Positions 11,103-18,835 of a DNA stretch of 64,000 nt are shown piece by piece. Every line of letters starts with the position of its first letter. Position 1 is the first letter of the stretch. The notes under the pieces are model-generated. The model saw only the letters and a list, made by a program, of their open reading frames with translations, was not told where the DNA came from and did no database searches. The position numbers and the translations under genes are program-made. This stretch comes from Leucobacter salsicius M1-8 (GTDB taxonomy: Bacteria; Actinomycetota; Actinomycetes; Actinomycetales; Microbacteriaceae), in NCBI RefSeq assembly GCF_000350525.1, contig NZ_AOCN01000022.1, positions 434,001-498,000 on the forward strand, written 5' to 3'.

Positions 11103-12176
11103 ATGGGGGAGGAAATGGAAGACCCTGGAGGCATCAAATCCGCGTCCCTACCTGCGCCCGAGGCGCAGGTAGGGGGTGTCCCCGAGGGCAGGCGTAAACA
11201 CGTCATGCTGGGGCTGAAGCTGCTCGCGGGGCTGCTCATTATTGCGGCGCCCGTCTATCTCGCGGACCACTTCATACCCGGCTTTTTTGGGGTGGCATTT
11301 TTTGGGGTGCTCGCGGCCACCTTCGGATGGATGAGCGGGGGACCCAAGGTGGGGGCGGGCGTCGTCGTCTCGCTGTCAATCTTGGGGTTGGCTTCGATCT
11401 TGCTGCGTGAGCACACGGTGTTGCTCGCGCTCATACTCTTGGGGCTCGGAGCGTTGTATGGCTACGCAGCCAGCCGCGGGGTGGGCAAGGCGGTGTTGCA
11501 GCTGCCCATCTTGACGCCCTACTTCATGATGGCGCCGCCAGCTCTCTTCAACTATCCACCGACCATTGACGTCCAGTACGCCGTGGGTATCGTTGTCATT
11601 GTGAACCTCGCGGGCGGTTGGGCCCTGCTAGTGCTCCATCTCGCGCTGGGCACGCGCCATTTGAAGCCCATGGTCGTGCCGGATCGGCGAGTACCGTTGC
11701 TGTATGGAACACTGATGGGGGTCATTTCTGCGGTCGTGATGACGCTCGGAACGAGCACTGAACTGAAGTCGCACTGGGTATGGGTGACGCTCACGCTGTA
11801 CGTGCTTGCCGACCCTGTCCAGCTGCTGACGTGGAAGCGGATGTGGGGGCGAGTGATGGGCTCATTTGCGGGCTTTGGCGTGGTGTTTCTTCTCGCGATC
11901 GCCGGGGTACCCGACGCGGCCTTGCAGCTGATGGCGCCCGTTGCGCTTTGGTTGTGCCTCTACTTCCTGGTACTCAAACGGCCCTATTGGCAGTATGCGC
12001 TCTTCCTCACTGTCGCGGTGGTGCTGATGAACTCGAAGGGGATCAGCACGCTGTTACTAAACGGCGAGCGGTTTGGCTTCACTATCATCGGCGCAGTCTT
12101 TTCGGTTCTTGCTGCGTATCTGGTGAAATTTGTGATGAAACGCTGGGCGAAAGACCGGGCCAGCTACGAGAATTAG
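11103..12176 (+). CDS. FUSC-family integral membrane protein
   Basis: A 357-residue protein with about ten hydrophobic segments arranged as in the FUSC (fusaric acid resistance / aromatic acid exporter) family. A polar N-terminal tail of about 30 residues precedes the first spanner at LGLKLLAGLLIIAAP. It may export a small organic acid; no substrate is visible. The start is uncertain: ATG 11103, ATG 11115 (directly behind GGGGGAGG) and ATG 11205 are in frame. A perfect 13-bp hairpin lies between the first and last of these. The hydrolase gene begins four bases after its stop, so the two share a transcript. Confidence 0.75.
   Translation: MGEEMEDPGGIKSASLPAPEAQVGGVPEGRRKHVMLGLKLLAGLLIIAAPVYLADHFIPGFFGVAFFGVLAATFGWMSGGPKVGAGVVVSLSILGLASILLREHTVLLALILLGLGALYGYAASRGVGKAVLQLPILTPYFMMAPPALFNYPPTIDVQYAVGIVVIVNLAGGWALLVLHLALGTRHLKPMVVPDRRVPLLYGTLMGVISAVVMTLGTSTELKSHWVWVTLTLYVLADPVQLLTWKRMWGRVMGSFAGFGVVFLLAIAGVPDAALQLMAPVALWLCLYFLVLKRPYWQYALFLTVAVVLMNSKGISTLLLNGERFGFTIIGAVFSVLAAYLVKFVMKRWAKDRASYEN
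11146..11174 (+). repeat. Perfect 13-bp hairpin at the 5' end of the FUSC gene
   Basis: Arms at 11146-11158 and 11162-11174 pair perfectly around a three-base loop. It lies inside the annotated coding start, or in the leader if translation begins at 11205. Confidence 0.7.
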
Positions 12177-12180
12177 GCCC

Positions 12181-13413
12181 ATGCGGGAATCCTTAAGTCT
12201 GATGTCACGCCTTTCGAACCGCCTGCTGTTGGCGTCTGCGGGGCACACTCGGGGGGTGCGTTCGTTGCGGCGGCCGGCCACGGCGTCGACGCCCGCATTT
12301 GACCTGGCGTATGTACGGACGAGTGAAGCCGCCGACCAGGCCACGCGGATCCCCGTGGTGATCATCCCCGGGGGGCCGGGGCTCGGCTCGATCCTGCCTT
12401 ATCGAACGCTGCGAAAGTACGCGGCCCGCGGTGACATCGACCTCATCATGGTCGAACACCGTGGAGTGGGGCTTTCTCGTGTCGATACTGAGGGGCGAGA
12501 TCTGCCGCTCGCGGCCATGCGCATCGCCGAAGTGGTCGATGACATTGCGGCGGTGCTCGATCGCGAGGGAGTGCCGCGCGCCCACATTGTCGGGTCGTCG
12601 TACGGAAGCTATCTGGCGTCCAGCTTCGGTGCCGCGCACCCCCATTGCGTTGCTGGCATGCTGCTCGACTCGGCACTCCAGACTGCCGACGAACTTGAAC
12701 TTGAGCGTGCCGTGCTGCGCGCGCGGTTCTGGGACTCAGGTAGCGAGGTTGCGAATCTGGTGCAGCGGCTCGTGAAAGCCGGTGCAGACCAACGCATTCT
12801 CCTCGATGTGGTTCGTGCCGGTTACGAGCTGGGGGCAGACCAGCTGCTGCTGCCAATGCTGCGAAGTCGTGAGCGCGGACGCAAGAGCGTTGCCTGGCGC
12901 ATACTTGAGGAGTACGCGTCGCGCGATGCGTCAATGGCGCGCATGTCTGGAATCTACGAATTTGATCTGGTCGGGGAGTTGGCATTTCGAGAGCTGGGAT
13001 ACAGCGGGACACCCGATGGACTGCCGCTCGACCCGGCGCTCACATATGCTCCGCTCGCTGGCCGGTTTTCACCGTTCGCGAGGGAGCCGTTCGACCTCAG
13101 GGCGGCTGCGGCCACGTTCGACTGGCCCCTCGTGCTGCTCACTGGAACGCGCGATCTTCGCACTCCGCGGGTGATTGCGGAGCGTGTGCTCGAATCCGCC
13201 CCCAACGCGGTGCTGGTCGAGATTGAGAATGGCCACAGCGCCCTTGACACGCATCCGATTGCACTGCTCAATGCGGTGCGGTGGCTGCAGGCCGGGCGCC
13301 AGGACGAGCTCCCGCAGATTGTGGATCGGCTGAATCGACTGCCGCGTCGTGGTCTCGCCGCCCGCCTGCCCGACCTGCCCGACCTGCTCGCGCTGACCCA
13401 GCGCGCACGGTAA
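12181..13413 (+). CDS. Alpha/beta hydrolase, prolyl aminopeptidase-like
   Basis: This 410-residue hydrolase has the oxyanion motif GGPG (residues 61-64), the nucleophile elbow GSSYGSY, and the likely acid and histidine in LRTP and NGHSALD. The order and spacing match the proline iminopeptidase / tripeptidyl peptidase branch of the alpha/beta fold, which releases N-terminal residues from small peptides. No signal peptide is evident. It starts four bases after the FUSC stop. With the ATP-grasp gene it may belong to a small peptide or amide metabolism unit, though that is inference. Confidence 0.82.
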   Translation: MRESLSLMSRLSNRLLLASAGHTRGVRSLRRPATASTPAFDLAYVRTSEAADQATRIPVVIIPGGPGLGSILPYRTLRKYAARGDIDLIMVEHRGVGLSRVDTEGRDLPLAAMRIAEVVDDIAAVLDREGVPRAHIVGSSYGSYLASSFGAAHPHCVAGMLLDSALQTADELELERAVLRARFWDSGSEVANLVQRLVKAGADQRILLDVVRAGYELGADQLLLPMLRSRERGRKSVAWRILEEYASRDASMARMSGIYEFDLVGELAFRELGYSGTPDGLPLDPALTYAPLAGRFSPFAREPFDLRAAAATFDWPLVLLTGTRDLRTPRVIAERVLESAPNAVLVEIENGHSALDTHPIALLNAVRWLQAGRQDELPQIVDRLNRLPRRGLAARLPDLPDLLALTQRAR

Positions 13414-13440
13414 TTCTCGCGCTCGGCCTCGATCCGGAGA

Positions 13441-14418
13441 TTAGGAGTCGAGAGCAGTGCCGGATCGAGTCGTCACCAGCCGGGGGATCAGGCGCACAAA
13501 GATCACCATGACGAGGAGCTCGACGAGCGTCTGCGTGACGACCACGAGGGGCACGAGCTGAAACGCGGACGGCAGGGCGAGCGCGAGCGGCAGGATGACG
13601 AGTGAATTGCGCGTGGCGCCACTGAACACCAGCGCTCGCGTGCCCGGGGTGTCGAGTCGGGCGAAGCGCCCGACCAGCATGCCGACCGGGACCATGACGG
13701 CCGCGAACAGCGCGAACACGGGCACGGTGATGATGAGCAAGCCCAGCTGCGCACGCACGCCGCTGATCTGGGAGGCGACGACGGCCGCGAGAGTGAGCAT
13801 CATGAGGGGCACCATCGAGTCCAGGGCGAAGCGCTGCATCGCGCGGGCGGCGGCGAAGCGTCGCGCCGCAATCTGGGTGAGCGCTGCCGCCGCGAGCGGG
13901 GCCGCCACGAGGAATGCGAATGCCCGGAGAAACGGGGCCGGTTCGATGCTGAGGCTGGCGCCGGTGAACCACCAGAGGTAAAACGGTAGCAGGATCATCT
14001 GCGCGAGCATGAGTAGTGGTGTCGCCGCGAGCAGCCGATCGTGTGCGCCGCCCGCGAGCCCGTTGAAGACGATGACGTAGTCGATGCAGGGGGCGAGAAG
14101 CACGAACAGCACCCCGACGAGGAGCGCCTGGTCATGGGCGACGACCCGAGACAGCGCGAACACCACGAGGGGCACGACGGCGAAGTTCACCGCGAGTATG
14201 GCGGCCAGAAAGCGGCCATCGCGGGTGGCCGCGCGAAGCCTGCCAAACGGCACTCCGAGAAAGGTCGCGTACAGCAGCAGCGCGAGCGCGGGTTGCACGG
14301 TGAGCTCGGCTGGCGCCGCGAGCGGGGGGGCCGCAAGCGCCGCCACCGCAGCGCCCAGAATCGCGGCGAGATACAGCGGAACCTGAAACCGCTCCAGGTT
14401 CTCGATCAGTGCTCGCAC
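13441..14418 (-). CDS. Arsenic resistance / bile acid:sodium symporter (BASS) family transporter
   Basis: A 325-residue membrane protein with about ten hydrophobic segments. The segment VLLAPCIDYVIVFNGLAGG contains the conserved Cys region of actinobacterial proteins named arsenic resistance protein, related to ACR3; FSGATRNSLVILPLALALP matches a second conserved helix. ACR3 proteins export arsenite, but this subgroup is poorly characterised and no arsR or arsC gene is nearby. It begins 12 bases after the stop of the upstream membrane protein gene, so they are probably co-transcribed. Confidence 0.8.
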   Translation of the reverse strand: MRALIENLERFQVPLYLAAILGAAVAALAAPPLAAPAELTVQPALALLLYATFLGVPFGRLRAATRDGRFLAAILAVNFAVVPLVVFALSRVVAHDQALLVGVLFVLLAPCIDYVIVFNGLAGGAHDRLLAATPLLMLAQMILLPFYLWWFTGASLSIEPAPFLRAFAFLVAAPLAAAALTQIAARRFAAARAMQRFALDSMVPLMMLTLAAVVASQISGVRAQLGLLIITVPVFALFAAVMVPVGMLVGRFARLDTPGTRALVFSGATRNSLVILPLALALPSAFQLVPLVVVTQTLVELLVMVIFVRLIPRLVTTRSGTALDS

Positions 14419-14430
14419 GCCCCCATTGTG

Positions 14431-15441
14431 TCAGGCACCGGGGGCGGAAGCTCCGTCATCGTCGGTGCTGGTGTCAGCGCCGCCGTCTGCCGCACGCTGC
14501 TCCTCCTCCTCAAAGCGTCGCTGGTCTGCGGCGCTATTGACGCCAAGCTGCGCTCGGGCGGCGACGTCTGGGCGCTGCACCCGCAAGAGCCACCAAATGA
14601 TCAAGACGCCAAGGGGAATGAGTAGCACGCCGAGCACCCAGAGGACGTCTCCGTAGTAATACTGCGGCTCGATCACGAACCGTGGGAGGTGTTCGAACGC
14701 CTGCCACAACGAATTGGCCGTCGCCTCCTCCGCCCCAAAGATAATGAGCGTGGGCACAGCAAACGTCAGCATCAATACGATCGACAGCAGTCGAATGCCC
14801 ACGGTCGACGCGGCCCGATTCTCGGGGGTGTCGGTGAGAAGCATATTGCTCTTCGCCGCTCCGACCGGCTTCAGCCAGGCGAGCGTGGGGAGCACCACGA
14901 ACACGCTCAGCGCGAGCGCGGTGAGCATCGCAAAAATCATGCCCACGAGTCCGCCGAGACCCAGGGTTTGGCCGAGCAGCGATCCGTCGCGCTCACCCAA
15001 GAAATAGCGCCAGCCATCGTCGCCCTGGGACGCCGCGATCCGGGCCCGAATCGCGGGCGCGTGCACGGTGACCGCCGCCGCGATCGCGGGTGGCCACGCG
15101 ACAACGATCGGCACCAGCACCGTGCGCAACAGTGCGATCATGATCGCGACCGTCGCGCTCTCGCTCCAGATAACCCGGATCACTGACCAAGCAGATGGCA
15201 ATGTCGCCGTCGCGGTCAGCAGGAACGCGGTTAGCAGGCCATGGTCGTTCGCATCAGCGGCGGTGCGCAGCACGCCCCAGACCGACAGAGGCACGGTGAG
15301 CACGATAAGGGCCAGCGTGACAGGTTCCAGAAAGGTACGCCGCATGAGCACCCACAGGGTGTCTTGTGATCCCGTGGGTGCCGCAGGCGTTGACGGTGTT
15401 GCGAGGTCGCCGCCGAGGTGAGGTTCTGGGATATCGGTCAC
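14431..15441 (-). CDS. Membrane protein of unknown function
   Basis: 336 residues with roughly six hydrophobic segments, a Pro/Ser/Thr-rich N-terminal tail of about 28 residues and an acidic, Glu/Asp-rich C-terminal tail (RRFEEEEQRAADGG). I do not recognise a family. The GTG at 15441 has TATCTT seven bases upstream with no ribosome site, suggesting a leaderless transcript. It is the first gene of a likely two-gene operon with the BASS-type transporter. Confidence 0.7.
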   Translation of the reverse strand: MTDIPEPHLGGDLATPSTPAAPTGSQDTLWVLMRRTFLEPVTLALIVLTVPLSVWGVLRTAADANDHGLLTAFLLTATATLPSAWSVIRVIWSESATVAIMIALLRTVLVPIVVAWPPAIAAAVTVHAPAIRARIAASQGDDGWRYFLGERDGSLLGQTLGLGGLVGMIFAMLTALALSVFVVLPTLAWLKPVGAAKSNMLLTDTPENRAASTVGIRLLSIVLMLTFAVPTLIIFGAEEATANSLWQAFEHLPRFVIEPQYYYGDVLWVLGVLLIPLGVLIIWWLLRVQRPDVAARAQLGVNSAADQRRFEEEEQRAADGGADTSTDDDGASAPGA

Positions 15442-15476
15442 GCTGACGAAGATACCAGGGTGTGGTCCCCCTGGCG

Positions 15477-15893
15477 TTACTGGGCCGTGGGCAGCCCCGT
15501 CGGCACGGAACCTAGTGCTTTGGACTTCAGATGCTCGTACTCGGCCTGAGTGATTGCCCCTGAATCAAGCAGCTGCTTCGCCTGCGCGATCTCGGACGCG
15601 GGAGACGATCCGGCAACCGACTTGATGTAGGAACTCGCGGCGTGCTCCGCCGCCTGCTGCGAGGCAACAGTTCGCTCTGCCATCCCGGATCCGCGCGCGA
15701 TCAAATAGACCAGCGCAGTCAAGAACGGGATGAAGATGAGGAAGACGAACCAAATCGCCTTCACCCAGCCATTGAGCTTCCGATCCCGGAAGAGGTCGGA
15801 GATGATCGAGAAGAGCGCCATGAGATATGCGATGAACACGAAGAAGGTGATGAACCACCAAATGGTGTCCCAGATCGTTGACCAGAAAGACAT
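15477..15893 (-). CDS. SHOCT domain membrane protein
   Basis: This 138-residue protein has two hydrophobic helices (residues 4-28 and 45-66) joined by DRKLNGWVKAIW, as in the phospholipase-D-nuclease N-terminal (PLDc_N) membrane module. It ends in a SHOCT domain (AKQLLDSGAITQAEYEHLKSKAL), a short oligomerisation or cleavage-associated helix pair. Its role is unknown. ATG 15893 is chosen because AAAGGAG lies eight bases upstream; the frame extends to 15959 without support. Confidence 0.85.
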   Translation of the reverse strand: MSFWSTIWDTIWWFITFFVFIAYLMALFSIISDLFRDRKLNGWVKAIWFVFLIFIPFLTALVYLIARGSGMAERTVASQQAAEHAASSYIKSVAGSSPASEIAQAKQLLDSGAITQAEYEHLKSKALGSVPTGLPTAQ

Positions 15894-16052
15894 GATGCGC
15901 TCCTTTGACGGCACTCGATGGCGAGAAGCTGTGAACTGCCTACTCGTGGTGTTAGCCAATCATATTCAGGCGGTGGTGCGCCAGGGGTCGAAGCGGATTC
16001 CCCCTTCGTCAGCCCACTACGTGTAGACCAAGCCCTCAGCTACGGAGATCTC

Positions 16053-16234
16053 ATGAACATAATTACTCGCGACTCATGCGTTGTCGGAGGCGTGCTCACA
16101 TTTGCCCCGCTTGTTACCGGGTGCTCCGGCGGAGGCGGCGCCGGTGGCGGGGATACATCTCTGGCGCCTCATCCGCGACAACATCAGGGTCCGGAACGAG
16201 CAGCCCATTGCAGGGTTGGTTTGAGTGCCCGTGA
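16053..16234 (+). pseudogene. Decayed lipoprotein gene fragment
   Basis: ATG 16053 begins a lipoprotein-like leader (MNIITRDSCVVGGVLTFAP) with lipobox LVTGC and a Gly-rich start of the mature part. After about 30 codons the frame loses its character. In the frame reached by one shift, the sequence continues as a Ser/Thr/Gly linker (SGASSATTSGSGTSS) and stops at 16234. The pattern suggests a lipoprotein gene ruined by a frameshift and truncation. The downstream part lies tail to tail with the TRIC gene. Confidence 0.45.
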
Positions 16235-16246
16235 AGCTTTGATTGG

Positions 16247-16894
16247 TCACTCCTTGTTGCTGGGCGACTCCCGGACCGGTCTTGGCTTAGGCAGGTGCCA
16301 CCCCTTGGCATATGACGTGAGTCGCAGTGAGATCGCCAGCACGCCACCGACAATCGTTGCCACCATGAGGTTTCCGGTGAAGTGAGTAATGACCGTGGCA
16401 ACGCTTGCGCCGAGTATTGCCGAAACGGCATACAGTTCGCGCGTCAGCACTCCGGGAACGTCATTGACGAGAACGTCGCGGATGACGCCCCCACCGATCG
16501 AGACAATCGTTCCGACGAAGATCGCCGTCGTCAGGTCTGCCCCCGAAGCTGTCGCAACGGCTGCACCGTAGGCCGAAAAGATGCCGAGCCCGAAGGCGTC
16601 GAACACGATCTCGAAACGACGAATTTTCGAGAGTCCTGGGTGAAAGAAGAACACGACGAGTGACCCGAGCAGTGCCGTAGTCCAGTACGGCCACACCACG
16701 AGTGAAATCGGTGGGTGTACCCCAATGATCATGTCTCGAATAATGCCGCCGCCGATACCGGTAGCGGTACCGACGACGAGTATCCCTAGAAGATCAAGAT
16801 TGTGTCGAACGCCAACCAGGGCGCCAGAAATGGCGAACGCCAAGATTCCGGCAATCCAAAGGGATTCAAAGACCCATGTTGCAGTTTCAGTCAT
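16247..16894 (-). CDS. TRIC-type cation channel family protein (YicG/UPF0126)
   Basis: This 215-residue protein contains two copies of the UPF0126 unit, each with three hydrophobic helices plus a seventh helix. Signature glycine-rich stretches are GTATGIGGGIIRDMI and GTIVSIGGGVIRDVL. Prokaryotic TRIC proteins form trimeric monovalent cation channels. ATG 16894 is supported by TAAAAT seven bases upstream, giving a leaderless transcript; longer in-frame extension to 16954 lacks similarity. Confidence 0.9.
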   Translation of the reverse strand: MTETATWVFESLWIAGILAFAISGALVGVRHNLDLLGILVVGTATGIGGGIIRDMIIGVHPPISLVVWPYWTTALLGSLVVFFFHPGLSKIRRFEIVFDAFGLGIFSAYGAAVATASGADLTTAIFVGTIVSIGGGVIRDVLVNDVPGVLTRELYAVSAILGASVATVITHFTGNLMVATIVGGVLAISLRLTSYAKGWHLPKPRPVRESPSNKE

Positions 16895-17093
16895 ATGTTC
16901 AATTTTACAAGGATGAAAGTCCCATCGACGCCCGCCGCCATGCTGGGCTCGCATGCGTGGGTAGGGGAGTGCAAAGCCCTAAACAGAAGTCGCCTCGGTA
17001 GCGGCCGAGACGGATCGAAGCCGATACGGCGCGGAGGTCGACGGACGAACGGTGACCCTCGCCAACGAGTCGCAGTGTTGAACATCGAACAAA

Positions 17094-17169
17094 TGGTGCC
17101 CCCGGCAGGATTCGAACCTGCGACCAAGAGATTAGAAGGCTCCTGCTCTATCCCCTGAGCTACGGAGGC
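17094..17169 (-). tRNA. tRNA-Arg (anticodon TCT), CCA encoded
   Basis: Read on the minus strand, the sequence folds as a 76-nt tRNA. Acceptor arm GCCTCCG pairs with CGGGGGC, the D arm is GCTC/GAGC, the T arm contains GTTCGAATC, and the anticodon loop is CTTCTAA. The discriminator is A and CCA is encoded at 17094-17096. One C-U mismatch closes the anticodon stem next to the loop. It decodes AGA, a rare codon in this genome type. Confidence 0.93.
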
Positions 17170-17189
17170 GGCCCATCCAGCGTAGCGCA

Positions 17190-17223
17190 GCCCGGGGAGC
17201 CAAACGAATTCGGCTCCCCGGGC
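17190..17223 (-). terminator. Terminator after the choline operon
   Basis: A 12-bp perfect stem around a ten-base loop follows the stop of the choline oxidase-type gene. There is no marked T run on the minus strand. Confidence 0.65.
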
Positions 17224-17259
17224 ACGCAACTCGCGGGAGTGAGCACGCGAGATCGGAAG

Positions 17260-18831
17260 TTACCGCCCCGACCGAATCAGCTCAGCGCACTTCTCGCCCA
17301 TCATCATGACGGTGATGTTGGGGTTGACGGTCACGATCTCGGGCATGGCCGAGGCGTCGACGACGCGCAGGCCAGACACGCCCTTGACGCGCAGCTGAGG
17401 GTCCAGCGGTGACATCTCGTCGTCGACCGGGCCCATGCGCACGGTGCCCACCGGGTGGTACACCGTGTTGTGCGTCTTGTAGATGTACTCGGTGAGCTCA
17501 TCGTCGGTCGTCGCCGCGGCGCCGGGCGCCAGCTCGCGCCCCGCCCACTCGGCCATCGCGGGCTGCGCCATGATCTCGCGCGCCTTGCGAATACCCGCGA
17601 GCATGACGCGCAGGTCGTGTCCCTCGGGGTCCGAGAAGTACTTCGGATCCACGCGCGGCTTGTCGCGATAGTCGATCGACCGCAGCCGCACCGTGCCGCG
17701 CGACCTGGCGCGTGTGACATTCGGGGTGAGGCAAATCATCTCGTCGGCGGTGGGGTAGCCGGCGCGATACGTGTGCATGTCGAACGGCACCGAGCCGTAG
17801 TGCATCATCAGGTCAGGCCGGTCGAGACCCTCCTCCGTGGGGGCGAACACGCCTATCTCCCACCACTGCGTCGACTCGCGCACCATCTTGCGCTTCGCCT
17901 CCCACTGCACGACGCCCTCGGGGTGATCCTGCAGATTCGACCCGACACCGGGGCTATCGACGCGCACCGCAATACCGATCTCCTCGAGGTGCTCGCGCGG
18001 CCCGATCCCCGAGAGCATCAGCAGCTGTGGCGTGTTAATCGCGCCCGCCGACACAATCACCTCGCGCGCGGCCGCAATACGGGTGGCACGCCCAAATGCA
18101 TTGTCGACGACCTGCACGCCCGTGCACCGGTTCGCGTCATCGAACTCGAGCTCCCGCACGTGCATCCCGGTCAAGACCGTGAGATTCTCGCGATTCCGGA
18201 TCGGGTGGAGGTACGACACCGATGAGGATCCCCGAGTGCCGTCGGGCAGCCGGTTCACCTGGAAGAAGTTAGCGCCGTTGATCACGGTTTCGCCGGTGTT
18301 GAACTGGGCCCGAGGAATGCCGGCCTGCTCGCACGCGTCGAGCAGTGCGACGCCGCACTCGTCGACGGGCGGCACGTTCATCAGGTTGACCGGGCCGTTC
18401 TTGCCGTGCAGCGGGCCGTCGTCCTCGTTCGTTTCGAGCTTTGTGATGAGTGGGAGCGTGTCCGCGGCACCCCACCCCTCGGCCCCGTACTGCTCGGCCC
18501 ACGCGTCGAGGTCCTCGCGCGGCGTCCAGAACGCGATGCACGAGTTGTGCGACGAGCAGCCGCCGAGCACCTTGGCGCGCGAGTGGCGCATGAACGAGTT
18601 GCCGGTGGTCTGCGGTTCGATGGGGTAGTCCCAGTCGAATCCTGACTCGAGCAGCTCCATCCAGCGATCCAGCTGCAGCACGACCTGTTCGTCGGCGTCG
18701 TGGGGGCCCGCCTCGAGCAGCCCAACGGTGACGCTCGGATCCTCGCTCAGGCGAGCCGCGACGGCCGCCCCGGCCGAGCCACCACCCACGACAACATAGT
18801 CAAAGGAATGCGTAGTGTTCAACTGACTCAC
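17260..18831 (-). CDS. codA: GMC oxidoreductase, choline oxidase type
   Basis: This 523-residue flavoenzyme converts choline to betaine aldehyde and probably on to glycine betaine. The FAD-binding motif GGGSAG is at about residues 17-22. It matches Arthrobacter choline oxidase closely: GGCSSHNSCIAFW carries H95, equivalent to the histidine that holds FAD covalently, and LMMHYGSVPFD, YHPVGTVRMG and VTVNPNITVMM hold the active-site His, His and Asn. This favours an oxygen-using oxidase over a membrane-linked dehydrogenase (BetA), though sequence alone is not proof. It begins four bases after the aldehyde dehydrogenase stop. Confidence 0.88.
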   Translation of the reverse strand: MSQLNTTHSFDYVVVGGGSAGAAVAARLSEDPSVTVGLLEAGPHDADEQVVLQLDRWMELLESGFDWDYPIEPQTTGNSFMRHSRAKVLGGCSSHNSCIAFWTPREDLDAWAEQYGAEGWGAADTLPLITKLETNEDDGPLHGKNGPVNLMNVPPVDECGVALLDACEQAGIPRAQFNTGETVINGANFFQVNRLPDGTRGSSSVSYLHPIRNRENLTVLTGMHVRELEFDDANRCTGVQVVDNAFGRATRIAAAREVIVSAGAINTPQLLMLSGIGPREHLEEIGIAVRVDSPGVGSNLQDHPEGVVQWEAKRKMVRESTQWWEIGVFAPTEEGLDRPDLMMHYGSVPFDMHTYRAGYPTADEMICLTPNVTRARSRGTVRLRSIDYRDKPRVDPKYFSDPEGHDLRVMLAGIRKAREIMAQPAMAEWAGRELAPGAAATTDDELTEYIYKTHNTVYHPVGTVRMGPVDDEMSPLDPQLRVKGVSGLRVVDASAMPEIVTVNPNITVMMMGEKCAELIRSGR

Positions 18832-18835
18832 CTTT

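Noticed and set aside
16802-17158. A 118-residue frame ending in PPAGFEPATKRLE
   Set aside because: It is translation across the minus-strand tRNA-Arg; the GFEPAT phrase is a known artefact of tRNA T-arms.
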